Shown here piece after piece: positions 8,615-16,973 of a DNA stretch of 64,000 nt. Under the pieces are notes generated by a model, which saw only the letters and a program-made list of their open reading frames with translations, was not told where the DNA came from and did not search any database. The stretch comes from Oscillospiraceae bacterium. Lineage in GTDB: Bacteria; Bacillota; Clostridia; Oscillospirales; Acutalibacteraceae. The stretch lies in NCBI GenBank assembly GCA_003514385.1, contig DOQR01000005.1, forward strand, positions 62,001 to 126,000, given 5' to 3'. Position 1 is the stretch's first letter, and every line of letters starts with the position of its first letter. The position numbers and the translations under genes are program-made.

Positions 8615-9850
8615 ATGCCTGAAGTGCTTGTAATAGGCGGCGGAGCAGCGGGACTTATGGCGGCCGTCACCGCAGCAAAAAACGGCGGTAAAGTCGTTCT
8701 GCTTGAACGCAACGAAAAAGTCGGCCGCAAAATAATGATAACGGGAAAGGGCAGGTGCAACGTCACGAATGACTGCGCCGATCTCAACGCCCTTATCTCG
8801 GCTGTGCCGGTCAACGGTAGATTTCTTTACAGCGCGTTTTCGCGCTTCATGCCCGCAGATACAATGAATTTCTTTGAATCCCAGCACGTGCCGCTCAAGA
8901 CCGAGCGCGGCAACCGCGTTTTTCCCGAGTCGGACAGAGCTTCCGATATAGTCGACGCGTTCTTCTTCGCGGCGAAGCACGCAGGTGTTGATATAGTGAC
9001 CGGCAGGGCAAAGGAGCTCATAATCGAGTCCGGCAAAGTCCGCGGCGCGATACTTTATTCCGGCGAGCGAATATATGCCGACAGAGTGATAGTCGCCACC
9101 GGCGGCAGGTCTTATCCCCAGACGGGTTCCACCGGCGACGGATACGAACTCGCAAGACAGGCGGGGCACACCGTGACCCCGATAAAGCCGTCGCTTGTTC
9201 CGCTCGAAGCGCACGAGGGCTTCTGCTCGCGGCTTCAAGGGCTGTCGCTGAGAAATGTCTCGATAACCGTTGAGGACACAAAAACGGGAAAGCACATCTA
9301 TTCCGATTTCGGCGAGATGCTGTTTACACATTTCGGCGTGTCGGGCCCGATGATACTCTCCGCGAGCTCGCATATGCGTCAGATGGAGCGGGGGAGATAT
9401 AAAATCGTTATCGACCTCAAGCCCGCGCTTTCGGAGCAGCAGCTCGATGCGCGCGTCCTGCGCGATTTCAGCGAGAACAACAACCGCAATTTCATAAATG
9501 CGCTCAATTTTCTGCTCCCCAAAAAGCTCGTGCCCGTCATAGTCTCTCTCTCGGGCATACCCATGGACACAAAGGTCAATTCCGTCACCCGCGAACAGCG
9601 CGCGAAGCTCGTTTATCTGCTCAAGCATTTCACTGTTACGATAACTGACTTTCGCCCGATCGAAGAGGCGGTTGTCACCTCCGGCGGCGTAAAGATCTCG
9701 GAGATAGACCCGAAAACGATGCAGTCGAAGCTCATAGACGGTCTGTATTTTGCGGGCGAAGTTATAGATGTCGATGCCTACACGGGCGGATTCAATTTGC
9801 AGATAGCGTTCTCGACCGGACATCTTGCCGGAGAGAGTGCGGTTCAATAA
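8615..9850 (+). CDS. BaiN/RdsA-like NAD(P)/FAD-dependent oxidoreductase (HI0933 family)
   Basis: 411-residue flavoprotein. The FAD-binding GGGAAGLMAA motif sits at residues 7-16, followed by GRKIMITGKGRCNVTN, a signature of the HI0933/YhiN family, and the C-terminal FAD-contacting VDAYTGGFNLQIAFSTG. Some family members have been assigned bile-acid dehydratase-reductase roles (BaiN), but most are uncharacterised, so no substrate is proposed. Gaps of 23 and 24 bp to its neighbours place it in a transcript with rpiR and cmk; conservation next to cmk is familiar from other Clostridia. AGAGGT precedes the ATG. Confidence 0.9.
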   Translation: MPEVLVIGGGAAGLMAAVTAAKNGGKVVLLERNEKVGRKIMITGKGRCNVTNDCADLNALISAVPVNGRFLYSAFSRFMPADTMNFFESQHVPLKTERGNRVFPESDRASDIVDAFFFAAKHAGVDIVTGRAKELIIESGKVRGAILYSGERIYADRVIVATGGRSYPQTGSTGDGYELARQAGHTVTPIKPSLVPLEAHEGFCSRLQGLSLRNVSITVEDTKTGKHIYSDFGEMLFTHFGVSGPMILSASSHMRQMERGRYKIVIDLKPALSEQQLDARVLRDFSENNNRNFINALNFLLPKKLVPVIVSLSGIPMDTKVNSVTREQRAKLVYLLKHFTVTITDFRPIEEAVVTSGGVKISEIDPKTMQSKLIDGLYFAGEVIDVDAYTGGFNLQIAFSTGHLAGESAVQ

Positions 9851-9874
9851 AGAAAGCATGAAAGGAAAATCTCT

Positions 9875-10540
9875 ATGTCAATAAATGTTGCAATCGACGG
9901 CCCCGCAGGAGCGGGCAAGAGCACAATATCACGCCGCGCGGCTCAGGCGCTCGATTTTATCTATGTTGATACCGGTGCACTTTACCGCACCGTCGGACTC
10001 AACGCACTGCGCCGCGGAGTCGACCTTGAAAACCCCGAGGCTATTGCCGGGAGCGTCAAGGGTATATCCGTTGAACTCAAATATGAAAACGGCGAGCAGG
10101 CAGTGTTTTTAAACGGCGAGAATGTCTCGGCGTTCATCAGAACTCCCGAAGCGTCGATGGCGGCCTCGAAAGTCTCGGCGGTGCCCGCAGTCCGCGAGTT
10201 CCTTTTTGGTCTCCAGCAGGATATTGCCGCCAAAAACGACTGCGTCATGGACGGGCGCGATATCGGAACTGTCGTTCTGCCCCACGCGCAGGTCAAGATA
10301 TTCCTCACCGCCTCCGCCGAGGAGCGTGCGCGCCGCCGCTATAAAGAGCTTATAGAAAAGGGCGAAAAGGTCGAATACGAAAATGTGCTTGCAGAAATGA
10401 AGCAAAGGGATTATAATGATTCCAATCGGGCTATCGCTCCGCTCAGAGCCGCGCCCGACGCCATAACGGTCGATACGACGGAGCTTTCGCTCGACGAGTC
10501 GATAGAGAAAATAAAAAATGTTATTAAGGAGAATCTTTGA
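9875..10540 (+). CDS. cmk: Cytidylate kinase
   Basis: 221 residues, the usual size. It phosphorylates CMP and dCMP to the diphosphates. The P-loop GPAGAGKST is at about residues 8-16, followed by DTGALYRTVG and the conserved MDGRDIGTVVLP and KRDYNDSNRAIAPL-like segment (here KQRDYNDSNRA) of the NMP-binding and lid regions. AAAGGA precedes the ATG. The TGA stop shares one base with the ATG of plsC, implying translational coupling. Confidence 0.96.
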   Translation: MSINVAIDGPAGAGKSTISRRAAQALDFIYVDTGALYRTVGLNALRRGVDLENPEAIAGSVKGISVELKYENGEQAVFLNGENVSAFIRTPEASMAASKVSAVPAVREFLFGLQQDIAAKNDCVMDGRDIGTVVLPHAQVKIFLTASAEERARRRYKELIEKGEKVEYENVLAEMKQRDYNDSNRAIAPLRAAPDAITVDTTELSLDESIEKIKNVIKENL

Positions 10541-11208
10541 TGGAACCGAAGATTAAAGGTAAAGCGTTTAACTACAACGATACCAGAGACAGAAAATTTT
10601 ATGACGTTTTCGTTTGGATGTTTCATCCGCTCGCAAAGATTGTCTTCAAGACGCAGTATATCGGACGCGAAAACGTGCCGAAAACGGGCAGTCTTATAAT
10701 TGCCTCGAACCATCGCAACTCATACGATCCCGGTCTCATTGCCGCGGCGAGAGTCCGCAAGATCCACTACATGGCGAAGCTCGAGCTGTTCAATCTCAAT
10801 AAGCTCGCTTCGTGGATGCTGCGCCACCTGAATGCGTTCCCGATAAGCCGCGGAACGGGCGACCAGCGCTCGCTCAACTATGCTATCCGCCTTGTCGAAG
10901 AGGGCAAGGTTCTCGGCATATTCCCCGAGGGTACGCGCTCGAAGGATCCCGACGGCAAGATGCTGCCGCCCAAAGCAGGCATCGCGCTTATAGCCAAGGC
11001 CACCCATGCCGATATTCTGCCCGCATGCATTTATTTTGAGGGCAAGAGCAAGTTCCGCAAGAAGATAACCGTCCGCTTCGGCGAGGTCATTCCCTATGAG
11101 GAGCTCGGACTTACGGACGAATCAAATATGAGTGAGATAAAGGACGCTTCCAGACTTGTCATGGGCAAGATAGGGGAGCTGCTTGAAAAGGGCCATGAAA
11201 AAGATTGA
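10540..11208 (+). CDS. plsC: 1-acyl-sn-glycerol-3-phosphate acyltransferase
   Basis: 222 residues with the acyltransferase motifs NHRNSYDP (HX4D, catalytic) and FPEGTRS, plus the PISRG-type motif III (FPISRGTGD). It makes phosphatidic acid from lysophosphatidic acid at the membrane. The ATG at 10540 overlaps the cmk stop (TGATG) and is preceded by AAGGAG; a TTG one codon earlier is also in frame but less likely. The 3' end overlaps the start of ispH-rpsA by 14 bp, so cmk, plsC and ispH-rpsA are tightly coupled. Confidence 0.93.
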   Translation: MEPKIKGKAFNYNDTRDRKFYDVFVWMFHPLAKIVFKTQYIGRENVPKTGSLIIASNHRNSYDPGLIAAARVRKIHYMAKLELFNLNKLASWMLRHLNAFPISRGTGDQRSLNYAIRLVEEGKVLGIFPEGTRSKDPDGKMLPPKAGIALIAKATHADILPACIYFEGKSKFRKKITVRFGEVIPYEELGLTDESNMSEIKDASRLVMGKIGELLEKGHEKD

Positions 11209-13273
11209 GGTTGCAAAAACGGCGGGCTTCTGCTTCGGGGTCAACCGCGCGGTCGAGATGACATATAAGCTCATTGACAGCGGAAAAAAAGTCGCGACTT
11301 TCGGTCCCCTGATACATAACCCGGTCGTTATAGAAGATCTTGAGAAAAAGGGTGTTCGGGTGATAAACTCGCCCATAGAAGCGTCTGCCGATACTACCGT
11401 CGTCGTCCGCACCCACGGAGTCGGCGCGAGTGTCTATCGCAGCCTTGAGGCTACGGGCGCCGATATCTGCGACGCTACCTGCCCGTTCGTCAAGAAAATA
11501 CACAGGATAGTCGGCGAGAATTCATCGCCCGATATCCCTGTGCTCATCGCCGGAGACAGCGGTCATCCCGAGGTCATCGGCATCATGGGTCACTGCTGCG
11601 GCGAGTGCTTCACTTTCCGCAACGTCGAAGAACTCCGTAAAATTTTCGAAAATCATCCGGAATATTCCGGGAAGAAAATAACGGTCGTCTCACAGACCAC
11701 TTTCAGCGTAAAAGAATGGCAGGAATCCCTAAAAATAATAAAAATACTATGTACAAATGCAAATGTTTTTGATACAATATGTAATGCTACGCAGGATAGG
11801 CAGAAAGAGGCATCCGAGCTGTCGCAGCGGGTCGATATGATGATAATCATCGGCGGCTCGCAGAGTTCCAACACGGCAAAGCTCAAGGGAGTGTGCGAAA
11901 AAAACTGCCCGACTTATCTTGTGGAGCGCGCAGCGGATGTTAAAAATATCGATTTCTCCGCCTGCGATGTTGTCGGCGTTACTGCAGGGGCATCAACCCC
12001 TGCGTGCATAATAAAGGAGGTACTTTGTAACATGTCCGAAATTCTTAACGAACAATCCAAAGAGCTTGAGGAAGGCGCAGTCGAGCGTAAGACCGATGTC
12101 GCTGAGGCGGCTGCCGGTGAGCTCGAGGAGAGCGCAGCTTCCGCACAGCCGGCGGAGGAGGTGCCTTCCGAAGAAGCAGACGAGCAGGACTTCTCCAAGG
12201 CTCTTGAGGAGTCTCTCAACAGCATGAACAACGACCAGAAGGTCACCGGTATCGTCATGGGCTTCTCGCCCACAGAGATCCAGGTCGACATCGGCAGAAA
12301 GCATGCCGGCTATGTCCCCATGGACGAGTACAGCGCAGATCCTGCCGCTGACCCGAAGAAGGAGCTCAAGATAGGCGACGAGATCGGCCTTATCATCATG
12401 AAGACCAACGATGCAGAGGGCACCGTTATGCTTTCCAAGCGCCGCTATGACGCTATGCAGGCATGGCGCGATATCGCTGACGCGGCTGAGACCGATAAGG
12501 TCTTCGAAGGCGTTGTCACCGATGTTGTAAAGGGCGGCGTTATCGCTGTTACCGACGGCGTTCGTGTTTTCATCCCCGGTTCTCTTGCAACCGCATCGCG
12601 CAGCGAGTCTCTTGACAGCCTTCTGAGAAAGAACGTCAAGTTCCGCATCATCGAGGTCAACAACTACAAGAGAAGAGCTGTCGGCTCCATCCGTGCCGTC
12701 CTCAAGGAGGAAAGGAAGGCCGCTGAGGAAGCTTTCTGGGCACAGGCTGAGGTCGGTCAGAAGTATACCGGCACCGTCAAGTCTCTTACCAACTACGGCG
12801 CATTCGTCGACATCGGCGGCGTGGACGGAATGGTTCACATCTCCGAGCTTTCCTGGAAGCGCATCAAGCATCCGTCGGATGTCCTGAAGGTCGGCGACGT
12901 TATCGATGTCTACATAAAGGCTCTCGATCCCGAGAAGAAAAAGATTTCTCTGGGCTACAGAAAAGACGAGGACAATCCGTGGGAGATCCTTCGCAAGAAC
13001 TATCCCGAGGGAACCGTTATCGACGCTGAGATAGTCAGCCTTACCGATTTCGGTGCATTCGCAAGAGTTATCCCCGGCATTGACGGTCTTATCCACATTT
13101 CTCAGATAGCGGATCGCCGCATCGAGAAGCCCTCCGATGTTCTCAAGGTCGGCGACAAGGTTCAGGCGAAGATCATCGGCATCGACTTCGACAAGAAGCG
13201 CGTCAGCCTTTCGATCAGAGCTCTGCTCGAGCCCGCCGCAGAGGACGAGGCTGAGGAGACCGAGGCTGAATAA
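11195..13273 (+). CDS. ispH-rpsA: Fused HMBPP reductase (IspH) - ribosomal protein S1
   Basis: 692 residues. Residues 1-279 are IspH, the last enzyme of the MEP isoprenoid pathway; its three [4Fe-4S] ligands are Cys13 (GFCFGV), Cys96 (ATCPFVKK) and Cys196 (CNATQD), at the spacing of the E. coli enzyme. After an acidic linker rich in Glu and Ala (about 280-340) come four S1 RNA-binding repeats, the last two near consensus (YGAFVDIGGVDGMVHISEL and FGAFARVIPGIDGLIHISQI). This fusion is a known feature of many Clostridia. A TTG at 11183 is an alternative start, but the ATG aligns with the family N-terminus. A strong internal ribosome site at the domain junction is listed separately. Confidence 0.95.
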   Translation: MKKIEVAKTAGFCFGVNRAVEMTYKLIDSGKKVATFGPLIHNPVVIEDLEKKGVRVINSPIEASADTTVVVRTHGVGASVYRSLEATGADICDATCPFVKKIHRIVGENSSPDIPVLIAGDSGHPEVIGIMGHCCGECFTFRNVEELRKIFENHPEYSGKKITVVSQTTFSVKEWQESLKIIKILCTNANVFDTICNATQDRQKEASELSQRVDMMIIIGGSQSSNTAKLKGVCEKNCPTYLVERAADVKNIDFSACDVVGVTAGASTPACIIKEVLCNMSEILNEQSKELEEGAVERKTDVAEAAAGELEESAASAQPAEEVPSEEADEQDFSKALEESLNSMNNDQKVTGIVMGFSPTEIQVDIGRKHAGYVPMDEYSADPAADPKKELKIGDEIGLIIMKTNDAEGTVMLSKRRYDAMQAWRDIADAAETDKVFEGVVTDVVKGGVIAVTDGVRVFIPGSLATASRSESLDSLLRKNVKFRIIEVNNYKRRAVGSIRAVLKEERKAAEEAFWAQAEVGQKYTGTVKSLTNYGAFVDIGGVDGMVHISELSWKRIKHPSDVLKVGDVIDVYIKALDPEKKKISLGYRKDEDNPWEILRKNYPEGTVIDAEIVSLTDFGAFARVIPGIDGLIHISQIADRRIEKPSDVLKVGDKVQAKIIGIDFDKKRVSLSIRALLEPAAEDEAEETEAE
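12013..12034 (+). promoter_or_regulatory. Internal Shine-Dalgarno and ATG at the IspH/S1 junction
   Basis: AAAGGAGG lies 11 bases before an in-frame ATG that is codon 280 of the fused gene, exactly where IspH ends and the S1 part starts. It is stronger than the ribosome site at the gene's own start. It may be a relic of separate genes or may direct synthesis of free S1. Confidence 0.6.
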
Positions 13274-13289
13274 TCAGTTCTGATTTCAC

Positions 13290-13330
13290 TATCCGGTTTC
13301 TGCCGTTTGGCAGGAGCCGGATATTTTTAT
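13290..13330 (+). terminator. Terminator after ispH-rpsA
   Basis: TATCCGGTTTCTGCC pairs with GGCAGGAGCCGGATA around GTTT, followed by TTTTT. Confidence 0.85.
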
Positions 13331-13416
13331 CCCCGCGCGTATGCTTTTGCATAAATTTTGCACAAAACGCGCCGCGCGCTGCAATATCTTTTCTATCCGC
13401 GCAGACGGAAAATATA

Positions 13417-13445
13417 TTGTACCGCGGGGCAAAGAGTGGTATAAT
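13417..13445 (+). promoter_or_regulatory. Promoter of the NTPase-oxidoreductase operon
   Basis: TTGTAC, 17-bp spacer, TATAAT, about 29 bp before the ATG at 13475. Confidence 0.75.
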
Positions 13446-13474
13446 TATTTTCATAACCGAAGGGAGGCAGATCG

Positions 13475-14131
13475 ATGAAACGCATAACGCTCGTCTGCGG
13501 TCATTACGGCAGCGGAAAAACAAATTTCGCGCTCAACCTCGCAGTCAATGCAGCAAAGAGCGGCGAGAAGATAACGCTCGTCGATCTCGATATAGTCAAT
13601 CCCTATTTCCGCACCGCGGACTACAAGGACGAGCTTGAAGCGGCGGGAATCAATGTCATTGCCCAGAATCTTGAGGGCACTACCCTTGACGCACCCGCGC
13701 TGACGGCGAGGATGTTCTCGATTTTTGAGGAGAGCATGGGCAGAGTGATAGTCGATGTCGGCGGCGACGATGCGGGCGCTACCGCGCTCGGACGCTTTTC
13801 GCGCCAGCTCAACGAGTCGGGCTATGATATGCTCTGCGTCGTCAACAAATTCCGTAAGTTTATTTCAAGTCCCGATGAGGCAGTTGGGCTGCTTGGTGAG
13901 ATAGAGGCGGCATGCCGTCTGAAAGCGACGGGGTTAGTCAACAACTCGCACTTGGGGGCGCAGACGACTGCGCAGGACATTCTTTCGTCCGTCTCTTATG
14001 CCGAGAAAACGGCTGAGCTCGCGTGTCTGCCGCTGATATATACGACGGCACCGAAGAGTGTCGCGGGCGAGCTCGAGGGGAAGATAGACAATCTCTATCC
14101 TGTCGATGTGCTCGTGAAGCTCCCATGGTAA
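13475..14131 (+). CDS. ParA/MinD-like P-loop NTPase linked to 2-oxoacid oxidoreductase
   Basis: 218 residues. The Walker A motif GHYGSGKTN is at about 9-17, LVDLDIVNPYFRT follows as in ParA/CobQ-type proteins, and a Walker B-like VIVDVGGDDAG lies near residue 90. No DNA-binding domain or partner ParB is present. It is the first gene of the 2-oxoacid:ferredoxin oxidoreductase operon (79 bp before the ferredoxin gene). Proteins of this kind recur at such loci in Clostridia, so a role in cofactor or Fe-S assembly or regulation of the enzyme is plausible but inferred. GGGAGG precedes the ATG. Confidence 0.8.
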   Translation: MKRITLVCGHYGSGKTNFALNLAVNAAKSGEKITLVDLDIVNPYFRTADYKDELEAAGINVIAQNLEGTTLDAPALTARMFSIFEESMGRVIVDVGGDDAGATALGRFSRQLNESGYDMLCVVNKFRKFISSPDEAVGLLGEIEAACRLKATGLVNNSHLGAQTTAQDILSSVSYAEKTAELACLPLIYTTAPKSVAGELEGKIDNLYPVDVLVKLPW

Positions 14132-14209
14132 AAAATTTTTGACCGATACCGCTTCCGAGGCGAAGCGGCGGATATATAAGTTCGGTATTCTTGATTAGGA
14201 GGAACAGAT

Positions 14210-14416
14210 ATGGCAAAAGTCACGATCAATGAAAACACCTGTAAAGGCTGTGAGCTTTGCACGACGGCATGTCCGAAGCATATTATCAGCCTTGCTAAGG
14301 ATAAGCTGAACCTAAAAGGTTATCATCCGGCGTGTGTCACAAATCCCGACGAGTGCATCGGATGTGCGGCGTGCGCTATTATGTGTCCCGATTGTGCAAT
14401 AACTGTTGAGAGATAA
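14210..14416 (+). CDS. 4Fe-4S ferredoxin, delta subunit of 2-oxoacid oxidoreductase
   Basis: 68 residues with two complete cluster motifs, CKGCELCTTACPK and CIGCAACAIMCPD, giving two [4Fe-4S] clusters. It is the electron-transfer (delta) subunit of the complex formed with the next three genes. TAGGAGGAACAGAT precedes the ATG. Confidence 0.93.
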   Translation: MAKVTINENTCKGCELCTTACPKHIISLAKDKLNLKGYHPACVTNPDECIGCAACAIMCPDCAITVER

Positions 14417-14435
14417 GAAAGAAGAGGTGTTGAAA

Positions 14436-15500
14436 GTGTCAGAAAGAGTTCTTATGAAAGGCAACGAAGCTCTGGCAGAAGCCGCTATCCGTGCCGGCTG
14501 CCGCCACTTCTTCGGTTATCCCATCACCCCGCAGACAGAGCTTGCGGCATATATGTCAAAGGTCATGCCTAAAATAGGCGGTACATATCTTCAGGCGGAG
14601 AGCGAAATCGCCGCCGTCAATATGGTTCTCGGTGCGGCATCGGCAGGCGTGCGCGCGATGACTTCCTCGTCCTCGCCCGGAATCAGCCTCAAGACCGAGG
14701 GTATATCCTATATGGCAGGTTCGGATCTTCCGGCGGTCATTATCAACGTTCAGCGCGGCGGCCCCGGACTCGGCGGAATCCAGCCCTCGCAGTCGGATTA
14801 CTGGCAGGCGACAAGAGCGCCCGGCCACGGCGATCTGCATATTCTTGTTTTCGCTCCCAGCTCCGTCCAGGAGATGGTCGATCTCGTCGGCAGAGCCTTC
14901 GATAAGGCGGACGAGTATCGTATGCCCGCGATGATTCTTGCCGACGGTATGCTCGGTCAGATGATGGAGCCCGTCGAAATAGGCGAGGGCAGCGGCGGTT
15001 CGAGCGTCGAGAAGCCCTGGGCGGCATGCGGCCACAACGGCGGACGCAAGCACAATATAGTAAATTCCCTCTATCTCCAGGCGGCAGACCTCGAGCGCCT
15101 CGTCAGAGAGCGTTTCGCAAGATATGCGGTTATCGAGGAAAAAGAGCCCATGAGCGAGAGCTACATGGTCGACGATGCCGATTATGTTGTCGTCGCTTAC
15201 GGCGCATCTGCGCGTGTCGCAAAGGCGGCTGTCCGCGAAGCGAGAGAGCAGGGCATAAAGGCTGGACTTATTCGCCCGATAACCCTCTGGCCGTTCCCGA
15301 AGCAGGCTATGCGCGACGCCGCAGAGCATGCAAAGGCTTTCCTCTGCGTCGAGATGAGCATGGGTCAGATGATTGACGATGTCAAGCTCGCTATCGACTG
15401 CAGCAGACCTGTTGAATTCTTCGGACGCACCGGCGGAATAATCCCGACCCCCGCCGAAGTCCTTGAAAATATCAAAAAACTTGCAGGAGGCGAAAAATAA
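14436..15500 (+). CDS. vorB: 2-oxoacid:ferredoxin oxidoreductase alpha subunit (VorB type)
   Basis: About 354 residues. The opening [29 protein letters not shown] is the pyruvate/ketoacid oxidoreductase domain I signature, and [15 protein letters not shown] and MMEPVEIG are typical of proteins annotated as 3-methyl-2-oxobutanoate dehydrogenase subunit VorB. The complex oxidises a branched-chain or other 2-oxoacid to the acyl-CoA with reduction of ferredoxin, or runs in reverse. The GTG at 14436 is chosen because GAGGTG lies upstream; TTG codons at 14406 and 14430 are in frame. The stop overlaps the next ATG (TAATG). Exact 2-oxoacid is not determinable. Confidence 0.92.
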   Translation: MSERVLMKGNEALAEAAIRAGCRHFFGYPITPQTELAAYMSKVMPKIGGTYLQAESEIAAVNMVLGAASAGVRAMTSSSSPGISLKTEGISYMAGSDLPAVIINVQRGGPGLGGIQPSQSDYWQATRAPGHGDLHILVFAPSSVQEMVDLVGRAFDKADEYRMPAMILADGMLGQMMEPVEIGEGSGGSSVEKPWAACGHNGGRKHNIVNSLYLQAADLERLVRERFARYAVIEEKEPMSESYMVDDADYVVVAYGASARVAKAAVREAREQGIKAGLIRPITLWPFPKQAMRDAAEHAKAFLCVEMSMGQMIDDVKLAIDCSRPVEFFGRTGGIIPTPAEVLENIKKLAGGEK

Positions 15501-16255
15501 TGGCAATCGTATTTCAGAGACCCAAGGCACTTCTTGATGTGCCTACCCATTATTGCCCCGGCTGCACTCACGGTATAATCCACCGCCTTGTTGCGGAGTG
15601 CATTGACGAGCTCGGTATAGAGGGCAAGACCGTCGGCATCGCGCCCGTCGGATGCGCCGTTATGGCATATAATTATTTCGGCTGCGATATGATCGAGGCT
15701 CCCCACGGACGCGCCCCGGCTGTTGCAACAGGCGTCAAGCGCGCAAAGCCCGAGGATGTCGTTTTCACCTATCAGGGCGACGGCGACCTCGCCGCTATCG
15801 GTACCGCCGAAACCGTTCACTCCGCGACCCGCGGCGAGAACATCACCGTTATCTTCGTCAACAATGCGATTTACGGCATGACAGGCGGCCAGATGGCTCC
15901 CACCTCGCTGCCCGGCCAGGTCACTCAGACCACGCCTTACGGCAGAGATATAAAGACCGCGGGCTATCCCGTCAGAGTCTGCGAGATGCTCTCGACTCTC
16001 GACGGTACTGCCTATGCGGAGCGCGTTTCGGTCGACTGCGTCAAGAACATAAACAGAGCGAAGAAGGCCATTAAAAAGGCTTTCGAGACTCAGCTTGCCG
16101 GCAAGGGTTTCTCTATAGTCGAGGTCATTTCGGCTTGCCCCACCAACTGGGGACTTTCGCCCGTTGACGCGCTCGGCTGGCTCAGAGAGAATATGCTTCC
16201 CTATTATCCGCTCGGCGTTTATAAGGACAAGACAGCAGAGGAGGAAGCAAAATGA
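15500..16255 (+). CDS. 2-oxoacid:ferredoxin oxidoreductase beta subunit (TPP-binding)
   Basis: 251 residues. HYCPGCTHG and the thiamine-diphosphate motif GDGDLAAIG...[15 protein letters not shown] are diagnostic of the beta subunit. It binds TPP and, with the ferredoxin-like subunit, carries out the decarboxylation and electron release. AGGAGG lies just before the ATG, which overlaps the alpha stop; its own stop overlaps the gamma start (ATGA). Together with VorB it most resembles the VOR/KOR group rather than pyruvate oxidoreductase, which is usually one long chain in Clostridia. Confidence 0.92.
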   Translation: MAIVFQRPKALLDVPTHYCPGCTHGIIHRLVAECIDELGIEGKTVGIAPVGCAVMAYNYFGCDMIEAPHGRAPAVATGVKRAKPEDVVFTYQGDGDLAAIGTAETVHSATRGENITVIFVNNAIYGMTGGQMAPTSLPGQVTQTTPYGRDIKTAGYPVRVCEMLSTLDGTAYAERVSVDCVKNINRAKKAIKKAFETQLAGKGFSIVEVISACPTNWGLSPVDALGWLRENMLPYYPLGVYKDKTAEEEAK

Positions 16256-16791
16256 AGGATATGAACGCACTTCTCGCCGGATTCGGCGGTCAGGGTATAC
16301 TTTTCATGGGCAAGGTCATCGCCTATGCGGGACTCACCGACGGCAAGGAAGTTTCATGGCTTCCGTCCTACGGCCCCGAGATGCGAGGCGGCACGGCAAA
16401 CTGCAGCGTCTGCATCTCTTCCGACCCCATCTGCTCGCCCCTCGTTGTCACTCCGAACGTGTTCGTTGCGATGAACGGCCCGTCTTATGACAAGTTCATC
16501 GACAGCGTCGTTCCCGGCGGAATAGTTATTCTTGACAGCACGCTCGTCGAGCGCGAGGTCAAGAGAGACGATATCACTGTCTGCCTCGTTCCCGCCACTC
16601 AGATGGCGGAGGAGCACGGACTCAAGGGCCTTGCAAACATCATTCTTATCGGCAAGCTCATGGAGCAGACCGGTTTCTGCAATCTCGACACCATGTCGAA
16701 AGCAATAGCCAAGGTCGTCCCCGCAAGAAAGCAGCATCTTGTTCCCAAGAATGTCGAAGCTATTGAGCTGGGTATGAACTACAAAGGCTAA
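16252..16791 (+). CDS. 2-oxoacid:ferredoxin oxidoreductase gamma subunit
   Basis: 179 residues. [18 protein letters not shown] at the N-terminus and [16 protein letters not shown] are the hallmark motifs of the POR gamma domain, which binds CoA in related enzymes. It is the last gene of the operon, overlapping the beta subunit by four bases and followed by a terminator. All four subunits (alpha, beta, gamma, delta) are therefore present and intact. Confidence 0.93.
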   Translation: MKDMNALLAGFGGQGILFMGKVIAYAGLTDGKEVSWLPSYGPEMRGGTANCSVCISSDPICSPLVVTPNVFVAMNGPSYDKFIDSVVPGGIVILDSTLVEREVKRDDITVCLVPATQMAEEHGLKGLANIILIGKLMEQTGFCNLDTMSKAIAKVVPARKQHLVPKNVEAIELGMNYKG

Positions 16792-16837
16792 CAAGTAGGG
16801 ACTGCCGCATTTAGCGCAGACCAAAGAGCAAAAAGAC

Positions 16838-16886
16838 AAAGGTCATAATTCGCGGATAATAACGCGGATTATGACCTTTATTTTTA
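16838..16886 (+). terminator. Terminator of the oxidoreductase operon
   Basis: AAAGGTCATAAT-CGCG pairs with CGCG-ATTATGACCTTT (one bulge on each side) and is followed by ATTTTTATTT. Confidence 0.85.
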
Positions 16887-16913
16887 TTTATTAAACGCCT
16901 TTTACAGTGTAAA

Positions 16914-16961
16914 TAATCCGCCGCTTCGCCCGGCTTTTATTTCGGACAAGGCGGCGGATTT
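16914..16961 (-). terminator. Terminator of fucO
   Basis: AATCCGCCGC and GCGGCGGATT form a 10-bp perfect stem 13 bases beyond the fucO stop, with A/T-rich flanks. It faces the previous terminator, as expected for convergent units. Confidence 0.65.
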
Positions 16962-16973
16962 ATTTATTTCTTT

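Noticed and set aside
13417..16791. The operon as pyruvate:ferredoxin oxidoreductase.
   Set aside because: In Clostridia that enzyme is usually a single long chain. The subunit layout and the alpha-subunit motifs match the VorB group.
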